Positions 1 to 12,600 of a DNA stretch of 64,000 nucleotides are shown piece by piece (the first letter of the stretch is position 1; the number at the start of each line of letters is the position of its first letter). The translations under genes were made by a program, and so were the position numbers. Below the pieces are notes generated by a model. The model was not told the DNA's origin, did not search any database, and saw only the letters and a program-made list of their open reading frames with translations. This stretch comes from Saxidomus purpurata (lineage: Eukaryota; Mollusca; Bivalvia; Venerida; Veneridae), in the NCBI GenBank assembly GCA_022818135.1, contig JAFMSR010000008.1:15374192-15438191 (forward strand). The letters are read 5' to 3'.

Positions 1-1880
1 AGTTCTTACTATAAACATTCGACATGTATATATAACAGACGTTTTAGGTATCGTTCTGTCGTGTAGATAGCCGAATACCCGGGATGGAGTCACTGACTTG
101 AAAATAGTGTTACCCAACATTGATTGTTGGGCTCGAGCTCTGATACCGACCATGTCTATAAAAGTGAGAAAGTTGGCAGTTTCTTACGGAGGATAGGGAT
201 TTAGTTCCGGTCCTTCCCTGGAGCAATCAGTCACTGTACGATTAACTGAAATACGGCCAGAACAGACGTAAAAACCTCAAAAAATACAAACAGATGTTCA
301 ACTGATAAATTTCAAATATAGGCTGTATCAGGAATTCGAATGTACCGCATTACATCTGACCTAACCTTTATTCTTTTTAAGATAAATTCTGCGCTAGTAT
401 ATTCAGTCTGCCACGAGATAGCCAGATAGCTACTGCGATGATATTCTTGAACTTTTTTAGGAACTTGTATATATACTTTTGGACAATAAAAAATAACATC
501 GTGCTTAATCATGAGCATGCTTTATTTTAGAGCCAAAATTTCGCGTGCCAGAGGTAGAGTTCGCAAATTTCAAGGAAAATAATTATATTCTTTTATGAGA
601 ATGCTATTGGAGTACGTACAGTGCATTTTCTGAAATTGAAACTTTCTTTCGAGGCGTGTTTCAAGTAAAGTCAGACCGTGGGTGGACAGCAGTGTACTTG
701 AAACTTGATATTCATTAACATGTGAAAAATAGATATCCACCCACTTTGACATACACAGGTCAGATGTAATCAGATCCATACCAAGCTTATCTTCACACGT
801 GACCAAGGTCAGTTCTGCATCATATCATGCAAAAGCGCACACAATCTCAGATCTAAGGCTCGATTAACTTGTAGTTTAATGTGACCGCAAGGGTTCGCGT
901 GGGTTTTAATTTATTTAAAAAAGTGCCTACACAGAGAAAAGACGTACACGGAACTTCTTCGTAAGTTGTATCGTTTACATTTTATTTTCCCTATCCGCCC
1001 AAACCTCCCTCCTGGCTATCTATACCTTATTCATTCTGTAACCTTACAATTGTGTTAGGTGGTTTCATGGTCCAACATTATTAATTTGAACTTGATCTGA
1101 TAATCTTATTCTCTGAAATAATTAGAATACATATATGAAAATAAAACGTCTGGCAGGACCTGGCTCTGCCAGACAATATCAATCAAAAAGGTGTTCGTAG
1201 TTATAGTAGTTAGGTAATGTTTGGCCTTTTAATGAAAGCGCAACCTAGTTCAATGCCACAAATGAACTGGCGTCAAGAAGACATTAAAACATTTTACCGA
1301 TAGCATAATGATAGAATCATGTTCTGTTCACTGTAAAACAATGCTGACGTATGCCTTTCTGTGCTCCTTGGACTTTAATGACTAATTTTCTTGAATCTGA
1401 CTTTTTTTCTTATTGCAATAAAAATCTGTCATGGTCATAGGACAGGACCAACGTCGTTTATTGTGTTCAGTAAAAAGAACACAGTATTAGCATTTTTAAC
1501 TAGCTGGCGGCTCATAAACTAGTTATTTTTAGAACGGAACCTTGCTTGGACCCGAAACTTCAATCTCCCGCTGTTAACGCGGTCGCCTAAATCAGTACAC
1601 CAGTACAGACGTGTAAACTAAAAACATTTCACGAATATCGATTCTCGATCACGCAGAACAGAAATATGCCACTATTCACTTCAAATTCATAATAAGATAA
1701 AGTTTTTAAATACTTTTTGTGATAACTTATAATGTCTTGTTAGCTTAGGTCAATTACAGTGCAGAAAACAAAAGATTTATGACACTTGGCCTTTTTCTGT
1801 TGCTGTAGTTCCCCCCTCTCACATCTTAGCAGATATATATCCAATTACAGTTAAATTGGTTTGTTTTCCAGAAAGCTATT
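1..1880. other. Upstream part of duplicated unit A1, no gene seen
   Basis: This stretch matches 56178 to about 58090 almost base for base, with scattered substitutions and small indels. The short open frames in it are shifted or interrupted between the two copies, so I see no conserved protein. It lies upstream of gene 1 and may hold its promoter, but no core promoter element stands out. The homology is already present at base 1, so unit A probably begins left of the window. Confidence 0.6.
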
Positions 1881-1959
1881 AGATCCGGGTTGAGAACTAT
1901 TTATCGTACATGCACATCCAAGGTTTAGAACACTCTGGATTTTGAAGAGGTACTGAGAG
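1880..1959 (+). other. Possible 5' untranslated first exon of gene 1
   Basis: The sequence ends in a textbook donor, GAGAG|GTAAGTGAG, at 1959/1960, and the same donor is kept in unit A2 at 58163/58164. The next good acceptor, TTTATACATTTACTTCAG, ends at 3512, just 28 bases before the gene 1 start codon. A non-coding first exon spliced to 3513 is therefore plausible. The 5' boundary (1880) is a guess. Only transcript data would prove it. Confidence 0.35.
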
Positions 1960-2154
1960 GTAAGTGAGCTTGATTTGACGTCATCTTGTATTTCTACTTG
2001 TCCTTCTTTGTAAAAAAAACAACAACAGTAATTTGATACAAATAGTTTATTAAGAGTATATTTGATTTATGTGTAAGTATTTTGTAAACCTGTTCTTAAA
2101 GTATTAATATTATCATTCTTTTAAAATGGCGTTACATATACATGTTCAACATGC

Positions 2155-2424
2155 AAGTTTTTATTGTTTTCATGCGTTGAAAGTTTTACATGTTTTATTG
2201 TTTTATGCGGTTAAATTTGTACAGTATTTGCGAAATTTGTACATGTTTTATTGTTTTATGCGTTGAAATTTGTACATTTTTTTGCGTTAAATTTGTTACA
2301 TGTTTTATTGCCCCCCCCCCCCCCCCCTTTCATGCGTTGAAATTTGTAATGTTTTATGCATGTTTTATTGTTTTCATGCGTTGAAATTTTTACATGTTTT
2401 ATTGTTTTATGCTAAATTTTTATA

Positions 2425-2455
<31 letters not shown>

Positions 2456-2625
2456 CCTTTTTTTTTTTCCCCCCCATGCGTTAAGTTTTGTACATGTTTT
2501 ATTGTTTTATGCGTTAAAATTTGTAATGTTTTATTGTTTCATGCGTTGAAATTTTTACATGTTTTATTGTTTTATGCGTTAAAATTTGTACATGTTTTAT
2601 TGTTTTATGCGTTGAAATTTTAAAT
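2155..2625. repeat. 33-bp AT-rich minisatellite with homopolymer runs
   Basis: Tandem copies of a unit like TGTTTTATTGTTTTATGCGTTGAAATTTGTACA. This copy holds about a dozen units and is interrupted by a run of about 18 C and long T runs. The A2 copy (58360-58557) has about half as many units and no such runs. Open frames across it are repeat translations, not genes. Confidence 0.85.
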
Positions 2626-2863
2626 GCGTATATCAATATGCGCGATGAGAAAAGAATGAATAATTAATCTTATTATACCCATACAGATTTTTTTCTCAAT
2701 ATATAGTCTAAATATCGGTAAAATCATAAAATTACGAAAGCACAATGACACTGCAAGATGACTTAACGTTGCAAGTACATGTAGTATCTCTGTAGATACA
2801 TGCGGCGGTCCGAGACTTCTTTGCCTACACGAGTGTCGTCCTGGTCGCAGCAATGGCTTTCAA

Positions 2864-3034
2864 GGAGGCGTCTTATCAACGATCGAACGATTTTCAAAAA
2901 ATTTATCGTAAGATTTTGATCTACGATTATCGTACGCTTGATCTTACGACCGTCTTACTAAAGCCATCGTACGCTCAACGTACGACGAACGTTCGACCAA
3001 AACAAGCGTTTACGATCGTTGATAAGACGCCCCC
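2864..3034. mobile_element. MITE-like inverted-repeat element (A1)
   Basis: The ends are inverted copies of GGCGTCTTATCAACGATCG, perfect over about 19 bases, enclosing about 130 bases rich in CGTACG/TACGAT words. No open frame for a transposase. It sits in the proposed first intron. The copy in A2 (58799-58969) differs by a few substitutions, one inside the right terminal repeat, so insertion predates the A duplication. A target-site duplication is not clear. Confidence 0.7.
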
Positions 3035-3512
3035 AAGGACCATGTCAAAATTGCGATAAACGGTTTATAAATCGTGTAACTGTTTTCTACATTGTATCAG
3101 TATACTTTTCAGAAAGTAACACAATATGATTGAAATCATTAATTTTAAATAATTAATCTAACAGGTTTCTATTTTCGCTTTGCGACACCTCTAAAAAGTA
3201 AATACTGAGTATACTTAATAAAAAATGTCCTCGGCTTGCCTTTCGATACCCCCTTACGTTTGAAAATTTATATTTACTCTTGAACACTATATATCGGCTT
3301 ACTTTTAGAAACTATCAGCTTGCTTTTGCAAACTGTCTGCTTACCTTTGGACGATATCGACTTACTATTAATTTTGGACGCTTTAGGCATACTTTGGGAG
3401 CTTTACGCTTTCTTTTGGAAGTTATCGGCTTACTTCCTTAAACTAGCGATTTGGTATTCGAAAATATAATAAGAAACGCGAAATAGTCTTATGTTTTATA
3501 CATTTACTTCAG
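3035..3512. other. Intronic stretch with degenerate short repeats
   Basis: From about 3290 to 3440 a loose repeat of about 30 bases recurs (variants of TCGGCTTACTTTTGGAA). The copy in A2 keeps it. No gene seen. The pyrimidine-rich tract ending in CAG at 3512 looks like the acceptor for the first coding exon. Confidence 0.5.
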
Positions 3513-3540
3513 TCTTGCGTCAAGCAAAGATTCCAGAAAA

Positions 3541-3673
3541 ATGATGAAGCTTGCTGCAGCAAGGTTTTTGATATTTTTTGTCATCCCAGTCTGCTCGAGT
3601 GTTAGGATCGGTCTCCCGGAAGATCACGTGGACTTGAGCTCGTGCTTTGACAGAGCATGTATAACCGAGAGTG
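3541..3673 (+). CDS. Gene 1 coding exon 1: signal peptide
   Basis: Begins with two ATGs in a favourable AAAA context. The first about 20 residues are a classic signal peptide: basic start, hydrophobic core FLIFFVIPVC, then small residues. The mature part starts near IGLPEDHVDL and has two cysteines six residues apart (CFDRAC). Donor G|GTATGT at 3673/3674, phase 1. A2 keeps the exon at 59476-59608 with three substituted residues and no indel, which supports it as coding. The product should enter the secretory pathway. Confidence 0.8.
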
Positions 3674-6600
3674 GTATGTACATTTTCAATACCAAAAATA
3701 AATTTATATTTTTTATTCAGTTGCTTAGAAAATAAATGGGGCATCCCATTGAAAAAAATCTGAATTAAAATACAAGTAACATTACCCTTCGAAGTGATCA
3801 TCATAATTTTTAGAAAGACGATAATCACTGATTTTTACTCCTAATAATATTATATAAGTTATAACAAAAATATATGACTATATAGCAGTTTTATTCCCAT
3901 TGAATATAGAGACCGTTATTGACTGTCCTAATGTACAGCTTATTTTGTATAAGTTAGTAAAACTCATTTCTTACAATGTTTTATAGCACCTGTGCAGCAT
4001 TCTTGATAATAACTCAATATGGCCATTTTGAAGGGTAATATATACTGTAAGAGACGTAATCATGAAAATTATTGATTTGTTATTATTGATACCGAAGCAT
4101 TATTAATTTTTTTATACAATGTATATTTAAAGTTAAAGCTAGAAACGGAGTTTATTGTACATTTATATATTAATAACTTATATTGTGTGTTGTTATAATA
4201 AAAGACTGGCTGGAGATTGGGGAGAAATGGCACAACTTCAAAGAAACAGTAAAAGTAATGGATGACACCAACTCAACAGAGATCAGGTGACAAAAAGTTT
4301 ATGATCTACTACTTTTGAGGACCTGGGGTTTTCGCAGAAAAATCAGTTTCAAACATCGCATAACTAAATTCATGCCGTAAAATCCTGTTAGTTGCTAATT
4401 TGACCGCAACGTTCATCATCTAAATCCAAAGATTCGGTAACCAACAGGCATTTTCGTCACTTATTTATGAGACATTTCATTTAATCAGTAGTGACGAAAA
4501 CACGAAATATTTAAGAAATGAAATAACGCTTTACATACTTAAACAACACGGAACTGAACGCAGGGTTACACCGTGATATAATGCCTTCTCTGATGGCCTC
4601 TTATTTGAAATCCATCTAATCACCGTACACTTTAGGATGGTTGGTTGAAGACCAAACTTTCCTGTGATTGACATTTATTGTAAAAAAATACTTGCTGGAA
4701 TTAACTGATCACATGACCCAATGTTGAAACGCACTTTCTAAGAGAATTAGTGGTTTTATTACCTCAAAGTTAGAACTTTTGGGATTTTTTCTTGAATCTG
4801 TAATTCCAGACACAAGGATATCGATGATAAAATCTTGGCAAGCTTTATCTCATAATATGAACTTTATTTTATATAGAAAAAACATCCTGTTTATTTCATT
4901 AATTACAAGGGCAAACTTATTTCCTATTTATTAAGATAGGTATCTGTTTTAGTAAATTGAGACAGGTTTTTTATGAGAGATAACTCTGTAACACTTCTTA
5001 GCCATGTGTAAGTTACCCTATCATTTGAATAATGGCAAAACAAACAACACGATAATAAAGGGAATGTAAGTTGCAATTTTACGATTAAAGCCAAAGCATG
5101 ACAGAGTTACTCTCCTTATCGGTCAGTATTATTGGAAAACGGATTAGTGTCATAAATTTCGGATTACCATGTTTATTTATTTATAAAGAATAATTTCAAA
5201 TGAAAATAAATTAAAGTGATGACATATTTTAATTAAAATGATATGCTTTCGTTTGAATGTTCCTAACTCATCCATGTGCACACTTCTGGTCATAATCAGA
5301 ACTATCCTTGTCGTGAAATGAGATATATCTTAAGTTTTCAGTAAGATATACATGTATATAAAAGATTTCTCAAGAAAGACAAAGGATATTTTGCTATGAT
5401 TTATTGTTATGCAATAGGGATACGAGTACCATACCAAGTTGTTCATTAAAGAATAAAACTATGCAAACTCTTACAAAGTTAGTAGCACATTCAGTAATGA
5501 AGAGTTCGATGGCAGAAAATATTGCAGGCTCTGGTTTAGCATTACTCTACCTTGGGATAATCTTTAAGCGTAATTAATGGTGTGAAAACCATTTCAACAC
5601 AGTCTTTGACAGCAGAGAGTTACAATCTGAAATAAGAACCTTTGAAACAATTATTCCGAACTCATATCATAGTGCGCTTTTAACTTACTGTTACAGTAGT
5701 TTCGTTCTGTTGGTGAAAATTGCAGTTGTGTCCTTAAAACATCATTTATTGTTCCCAGTAATCTGAGATCAGTTTTTCAAAGTTTGTCAGTGTCATGTTC
5801 TACAATAAAAGTGATTCTGTATGTAGACAATAAAAGGTTTTTGTGCATGGTATCAGGAATACTCTAGATCGTTCCTGATTGTATATTCTGTAAAAGGCGT
5901 TTATTTATCGCGAGGTTTATTTTTGCGAATGAAGCCGTTCACAAAGTCAGCAAACTCGCTAAAATAGCAAACAAGCAATGACTATATATAAAATATTGCT
6001 CGCCCGCGAATTCAAAACCTCGTGAATAAATAGAAAATTAGAAAATCGCGAAATAAACACCTCGCGAATATTAAGACTTTTACATTAAAAGAGAATATAT
6101 ATATATTTATTTCAGTATATCACAGATATAAACCATTACTGCAGAAACATTTCAGTTTAAATTTGCGAGTATTTGAATTCGCGAGCGAGCTAAATTTCAT
6201 ATATAATCATTGTTTGTTTCACGGTTATTTCAGCGAGTTTGATTAATTTGCGAAGTGCTTCCTTTGCGAAAATTAGCGAAAATAAAAATCTCACGACTTT
6301 TACAATATTAATTATATTACTAGTCTTTACAATGAAACACAAGTCATAACAATTATTTTTCTACTTCTTTTAAAGAATATAATCTTTATATATAATTTCA
6401 ATTACTTTTAAGAGAGTCCATTTGGCGAGCCTTCCAAAACGGCAATATTTGGAATGGCGATGCAAAACAAATTGCAAAAGATCTAAATGTAAGTTATATT
6501 TTAATAAGCAGTTGCTTGTCACTAGAATTATAGCTAACTTGAGACAAAGGCTCGAGTGGGCTATATAAGGATCTTTGAGCTATTAGCATCCCACGAGATG

Positions 6601-9600
6601 AATATCTGTTGTACGGCAGAAAATGGGCAATGCTTTTGGAAAACCTGCTATGCTTTACTTTATACTTGTTTACACACTAAAAGCCATAGTGTTTTAGCAA
6701 TTATGACTTAAATGTGTATTGCCACAAGATCTCCATCAGGTATCATTATAGGCCTAATTAGTTTCGACAATGAACAGCGTCGTTGAAAACTTGCTTAACT
6801 TGAGCTTGTTTACAAACTTGTTTTTTAAGCAACCATAACTAAACATTGGTATAATGTGTATGGCCACAATATATCGGTTTAGTGAAACATGTTAGAGGCT
6901 GTCACACAATCTGGTTAAGAGTTAAAGGTCCTGGATACTTAAAACATATCACATAAACTACTTTTACACTCTAGCAGCTTCATTTGTTTAAAAGGTAGTA
7001 TTGAATGTGTAAAAGTCATTATTTGTATAGACATAGTGTCAGATCATCATGGTCCACTTGTTAGTGGATGTTTCTTTTGTTAATCATACTTTTAAGAGAT
7101 ATCTCTATATATGAAAGATAAATATCTTAAATGTTCTGCAAACCTGGGTTTTTTATATTTCATTCGGAAGTCATTATCTCGCCATCGCTTATCTCGAGTT
7201 TTTTTGTAAAGTCCCGAATTTATTCGTTCTTTTTTCTATGTAAAATTCGTTTTTCATTTTATTGATAAACTACCTCTCCATCCATCCATCCATCAATCCA
7301 TCCATCTGCAGCTTAATACATTCTGTGCTCAAAGTGCTTTGATAATAAAATAAAGCTTCATACATATATTCACAGTCAGAAATTGTCGTGTTACTAAGAT
7401 CTGTATTTTCTTTGTGTCTAGGAAATTCGTAACATGAGAGCCTTCATGGACAAAAAAACAGAGGAAGTTCGCGCAGTAAAATTTAAAGATGCAACAACCA
7501 GGTATGACGCTTCAAATACAATAACTAGTACGTTAATATAACAAAATTGTTGAGATCAAAACTTTCCAATAAAGCTTTACTGCTCATTTAACTACAACGG
7601 TAAATGCCGAGTAGAACAGACTTCCTTTGATGAACCAGTACTAGTCTATACTTCACCCAGCCTCCGTGAGAAACAGTACTAGTCTATACTTCCCCCCATT
7701 CTCCGTAAGAACAAGCACTAGTCTATACTTCCGTCATTCTCCGTCAGAACCAGTACTAGTCTATACTTCACCCAGCCTCCGTGAGAACAAGAACTAGTCT
7801 ATACTTCCCCCCATTCTCCGTAAGAACCAGCACTAGTCTATACTTCCGTCATTCTCCGTCAGAACCAGTACTAGTCTATACTTCCCCCATTCTCCGTCAG
7901 AACCGGTACTAGTCTATACTTCCCCCATTCTCCGTCAGAACCAGTACTAGTCTATGCTTCCCCCATTCTCCGTAAGAACCGGTACTAGTCTATACTTCCC
8001 CCATTCTCCGTAAAAACCGGTACTAGTCTATACTTCCCCCATTCTCCGTCAGAACCGGTACTAGTCTATACTTCCCCCATTCTCCGTAAGAACCAGCACT
8101 AGTCTATACTTCCGTCATTCTCCGTAAGGACCGGTACTAGTCTATACTTCCCCCATTCTCGGTAAGAACCAGTACTAGTCTATACTTCCCCCATTCTCCG
8201 TAAAAACCGGTACTAGTCTATACTTCCCCCATTCTCCGTAAAAACCGGTACTAGTCTATACTTCCCCCATTCTCCGTAAGAACAAGCACTAGTCTATACT
8301 TCCGTCATTCTCCGTAAGGACCGGTACTAGTCTATACTTCCCCCATTCTCCGTAAGAACCGTTACTAGTCTATACTTCCCCCATCCTCCGTAAGAACAAG
8401 CACTAGTCTATACTTCCGTCATTCTCCGTAAGTACCGGTACTAGTCCATACTTCTCCCATTCTCCGTAAGAACCAGTACTAGTCTATACTTCCCCCATTC
8501 TCCGTAAGAACCGGTACTAGTCTTTACTTCGCCCATTCTCCGTAAGAACCGGTACTAGTCTATACTTTCCCGTTCTCTGTAAGTAACAATACTAGTTTAT
8601 ACTCCCCCCATTCTGTGTTAGAACCGGTACCAGTTTTTACTTCCCCCATTCTCCGTAAGAATCCGTACTAGTCTATACTTACCCCAAATTAGTAAGAACC
8701 AGTACCAGTCTTTACTTCCCCAATTCTCCGTAAGAAGTAGTATCAGTCTTTACTCCCCCCCATTCTCTGTGAGAAACAGCACTTGTCTATACTTCCCCCA
8801 AATAAGAAAGAACCAGTACTATTCTGTACTTTCACCATTCTCCGTAAGAACCAGTACTTGTCTATACTTCCCCCATTCTCCGTAAGAACCAGTACTTGTC
8901 TATACTTCCCCCATTCTCCGTCAGAATCTGTACTAGTCTATACTTCCCCCAAATTAGTAAGAACCAGTACTATTCTTGCATAGCCCCCGGGGAAAGTACT
9001 GGCGAATCCCAGCACGCAGAGGGAAGAGATCAGCCTATACTTTCCCTAGGGAAAGTACATCTCGGGCTTACTTGACGCCATCCGAACTACTTTCGTGTAT
9101 TCAGCTCGTACCTGGAACACTTTATTTGCGAGATACTTTTTACGGCGGTTTACATGTGAAAGATTAGAATGTTTTTCGTAAATGTAAACTAAGGTCTCAT
9201 AAGAAAGCACACACTTCAATATTTTTCAAGTTAATGTAACAGGAATTTCATTTTTAGGAATGGTTCGAATTTTCAGGGTACGCAATAACGGTTCAAATTA
9301 CGAAAATTGTTGGTAACGAATATCCATGAAGTTTTGAAGCGAGAGTTGATTGCGAAAAAGAAATGGTGCTTTTTATGGTGTCACAAGCAAGAGCATCAAA
9401 TTTTAGAAATGTATAGCAACAGAATCTATTCACATTTCAAAAGAACATACCTGTAATCATACTTTTTTCAAAACAAAAAATGGCGGTAAATGACGTCACA
9501 GTTTCTCTTGATAAATGACGTCACTGTGTAAACAAAACCAGTTAATTAAGTCAATGTCGATAGTATAGTCGCATTAATCAAGTAAACTGGACGTGCGTAA

Positions 9601-12600
9601 GGAGAATTTCTGTTTAGGATTTAATTGATATTTTTTTGTTTCACAACGTAAATAAAGTATAGTTTTAGGTGCGACCAAGCACTATGTTTTTAGCTCTAGA
9701 AACATAAACAGTGGTAAATTCGCGTATGAACCTACCAAATTTCCTACGCAAAGGGGTTCCATGCGGGGAATTATATTTAATCAACATGAAGTTTTGATTT
9801 ACCGCTCAACATAGTAGGGCCTATTAAAAGCGGTTTTCTCGTAGAATCTGCAATAAAATCAAATAAAGTATGCAAGAAAAAGGATCTTGCATGGCCTACT
9901 GTGGAGGACTGGATTGTTCCGACCCTCGGGAAAGCGGGGGGAAGTCGGAACCTCGCTTCGCTCGGTTCCTCCTATCCCCCCGCTTTCCCTCTGGTCGGAA
10001 CAACCCAGTCCTCCACAGCAGGCCATGTAAGATCCTCATAGTCTTTACTTCCCCCATTCTCCGTTAGAACCAGTACTAGTCTATACTTCCCCATTTTCTT
10101 TGAGAATCAGTACTAGTCTTTACTTCCTTTATTCTCCTTAAGAACGTACCAGCATTCTTACATAAAGCGTCAGGTCGGTAGGGTCCGTAGCCACTCGACA
10201 AAGAAGAATGTCATAATAATTCTATAAGGCTTCTTGTTCTTCTTTGGCCAACAGCTGCCTTGTTTGGAAAAACAGACGAAAAACGTTATGAAAAGACTTT
10301 CTTTTCAACCCGACAGGGGATAGGCAAGATGCTTGGACATACGACATAAGTCTTTTACTTCAGCTTACGGAAAGTGATGATTTACAACGTTAGGTACTCG
10401 TAACCTTGGAGTAACTACATGCTAATAGTAGACCTATTGGGCCTAAATTCGGTCCTAAGATAATAGTGCTCTATAACACGATCAAGATTTATAAATAGGT
10501 ATGACCATCAGGCAATCATAGCAATGGAAGGAGATGTTACTGTACAGAAAGCAGCGTATTTTCTTTACAATAAACATCCGTCTGTCTCTACACTCTATGA
10601 ATACAATCCACAGACAGACACACTGAAGGTTATTGCTGGAAAAGAACATTATCTTGGAGAGCACAGTCGTGTACAGGTAGGTTTTACTATTGATTTCATT
10701 TGTTAAAATAGCTATATTTAAAGGTCGCTTTATAATACAATACTTTAATAATTATATTGGCAGCCAATTGGAATATGTCAGTATTTTTTGCTTAAGGCAG
10801 ATAGTTGCTTTATTGAGGTGACCACTAACACTTGTTCAAGCTTAGTTCAAACTTTTACAGAAAGGATTTGATTTTATAGATATGCAATGTGAAAGTTAGA
10901 TGGCCTTATTGTTGTTTACATTTACTTTAAGGCGCGATTGTGAATTATCTTTTATTCCCGTTTATCATGCGGTATCAACGTAACCAATATTAGAATCGAC
11001 GTTCCAACGGATGTGCGCTAGAAAAATACACTAAATATTTCTAATATTTTTTGTTTAAGATTGTCGGCCACGGACGTCAAACAACAGGTCAGATGAGACT
11101 GTCGGAGAAGACACCAGATATGTTGGCTGAGATGGTACGTAGACTCCCGATTGAAATGTCCGAACTAGGCCGGGTCAGTTTGGTTGGTTGCAATATTGAC
11201 AAAGCAGGACAATCCGAGTTTCTAAACGACGGATTCACGGAGCGGTTTTTAAAGTCTCTCAAGTTTGATCAAAATATACATACCGAGGTTAGTTCTAGGA
11301 ACGGTCTCGTAAGTGTAACGGTCTCTGGCAGAAAAGAAACCGGGGAAATTACAGCTGATGGAATACAGTGGTACAGTAAAGACGCACTTAGCAAGACTGT
11401 AATGGAACTTGGTGAGTTCGATCAAGTAGTACGCGCAGAATTACCTTTAACAGACCGTATGGCCACCTATAATCAAGAGTCAAGTGGGGCTCTTGTGAAA
11501 CTGACTGACATTGACACCAGAAAGACTATAGGTAACAATATAAAACCAATCTATATTGAAAAGACCAATGCTGATACTGGCAATATGGAAGTAATGAAGA
11601 GAATAGATCATGGAGACATTGGTGAGTTTATTGCTTATATCACTAAGTCTAACTTCTTGGATGAAATTGACTTTGTAAAGCAAAATATAATCGAGAGACA
11701 GTCAAACACGGAAGAAATAAGGAACAAAATAAAGAGCACGATCAAGACTGAAAATGTTCCAGAAACCGAGCTTATAACGCAAAATTTAAGAAAAATTACA
11801 ATAAAACAACACAACAGTAATAAAATCAGTCACCACGAGTTTATTGGCGAGGCTTACATACAAAATTCTGCCAACAATAAACCACTTTCTGAAGTATTCA
11901 AGTTTACAATTCAGCTAGACGACAGAGGAAAGCTCCGAATTGAATTAGTATCAAAAAGCGAACACATTCAGCCTTTTTATCTAGATTCTGGTGTAGCTCA
12001 TAACTTTAAGTATGTTGCCCGACTAAATGATGCATACAAAAGAGTTATAAGTGTCGAGGATGTACGCACAATCGAAAGTAGACAAGACTTGGTCTACGAA
12101 GTCAATATGCTTGGGACGTTTGGAGTGGATTACAGGAACGGTGAAAGTTTATCTCGATATTACCGTTTTGGGGATGTAGTGTACCGCATGGCTAGAAGCA
12201 ATTTCTACATTTCCTGGGAAGGAATGATCGCTTCTGATGATGCAGTCATTTTGTCACACTTAAATAAAGAACAAGTGAGTGTAAACGAAATCTTAAATGT
12301 TAAACAATGGTTGTGGAGGAATAGTCAACATCGAAACAGCTATCCAAGGGACTATGCCTTCGATAGGTATCCAGACATGAGGGACAAAATACAGGACACG
12401 TATGTAGACGATGTTATAAACGAGGAGATTAATAACTGGAACGAACAGGGTTACATAGTTCATGAACGAAGACGTCAAACAGTTATTAACAAAGAAGATG
12501 TGTCATTCACCTTAGTAGACAGAGGTTGGTCTAGTAATTACCAGCGTCAGTATGATTCAGGAAATGTCCTTAAATTGATGAATGATTTCCTTAATGGTGA

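Noticed and set aside
512..716. Possible exon behind TTTATTTTAG in unit A
   Set aside because: The frame open in A2 (56674-56886) is shifted in A1 by indels, so it is not conserved as coding.
2190..2623. Open frames in the 33-bp minisatellite
   Set aside because: Translations of the repeat and homopolymers; not kept in the A2 copy.
10254..10350. Extra exon behind the strong acceptor at about 10253 (TTCTTCTTTGGCCAACAG)
   Set aside because: No phase of it fits between exons 4 and 5, which already join perfectly, and no suitable donor follows before a stop.
10524..10706. Independent small gene at 10524
   Set aside because: It is an exon: the frame is open upstream to 10499, and residues beyond the donor at 10676 are intronic.
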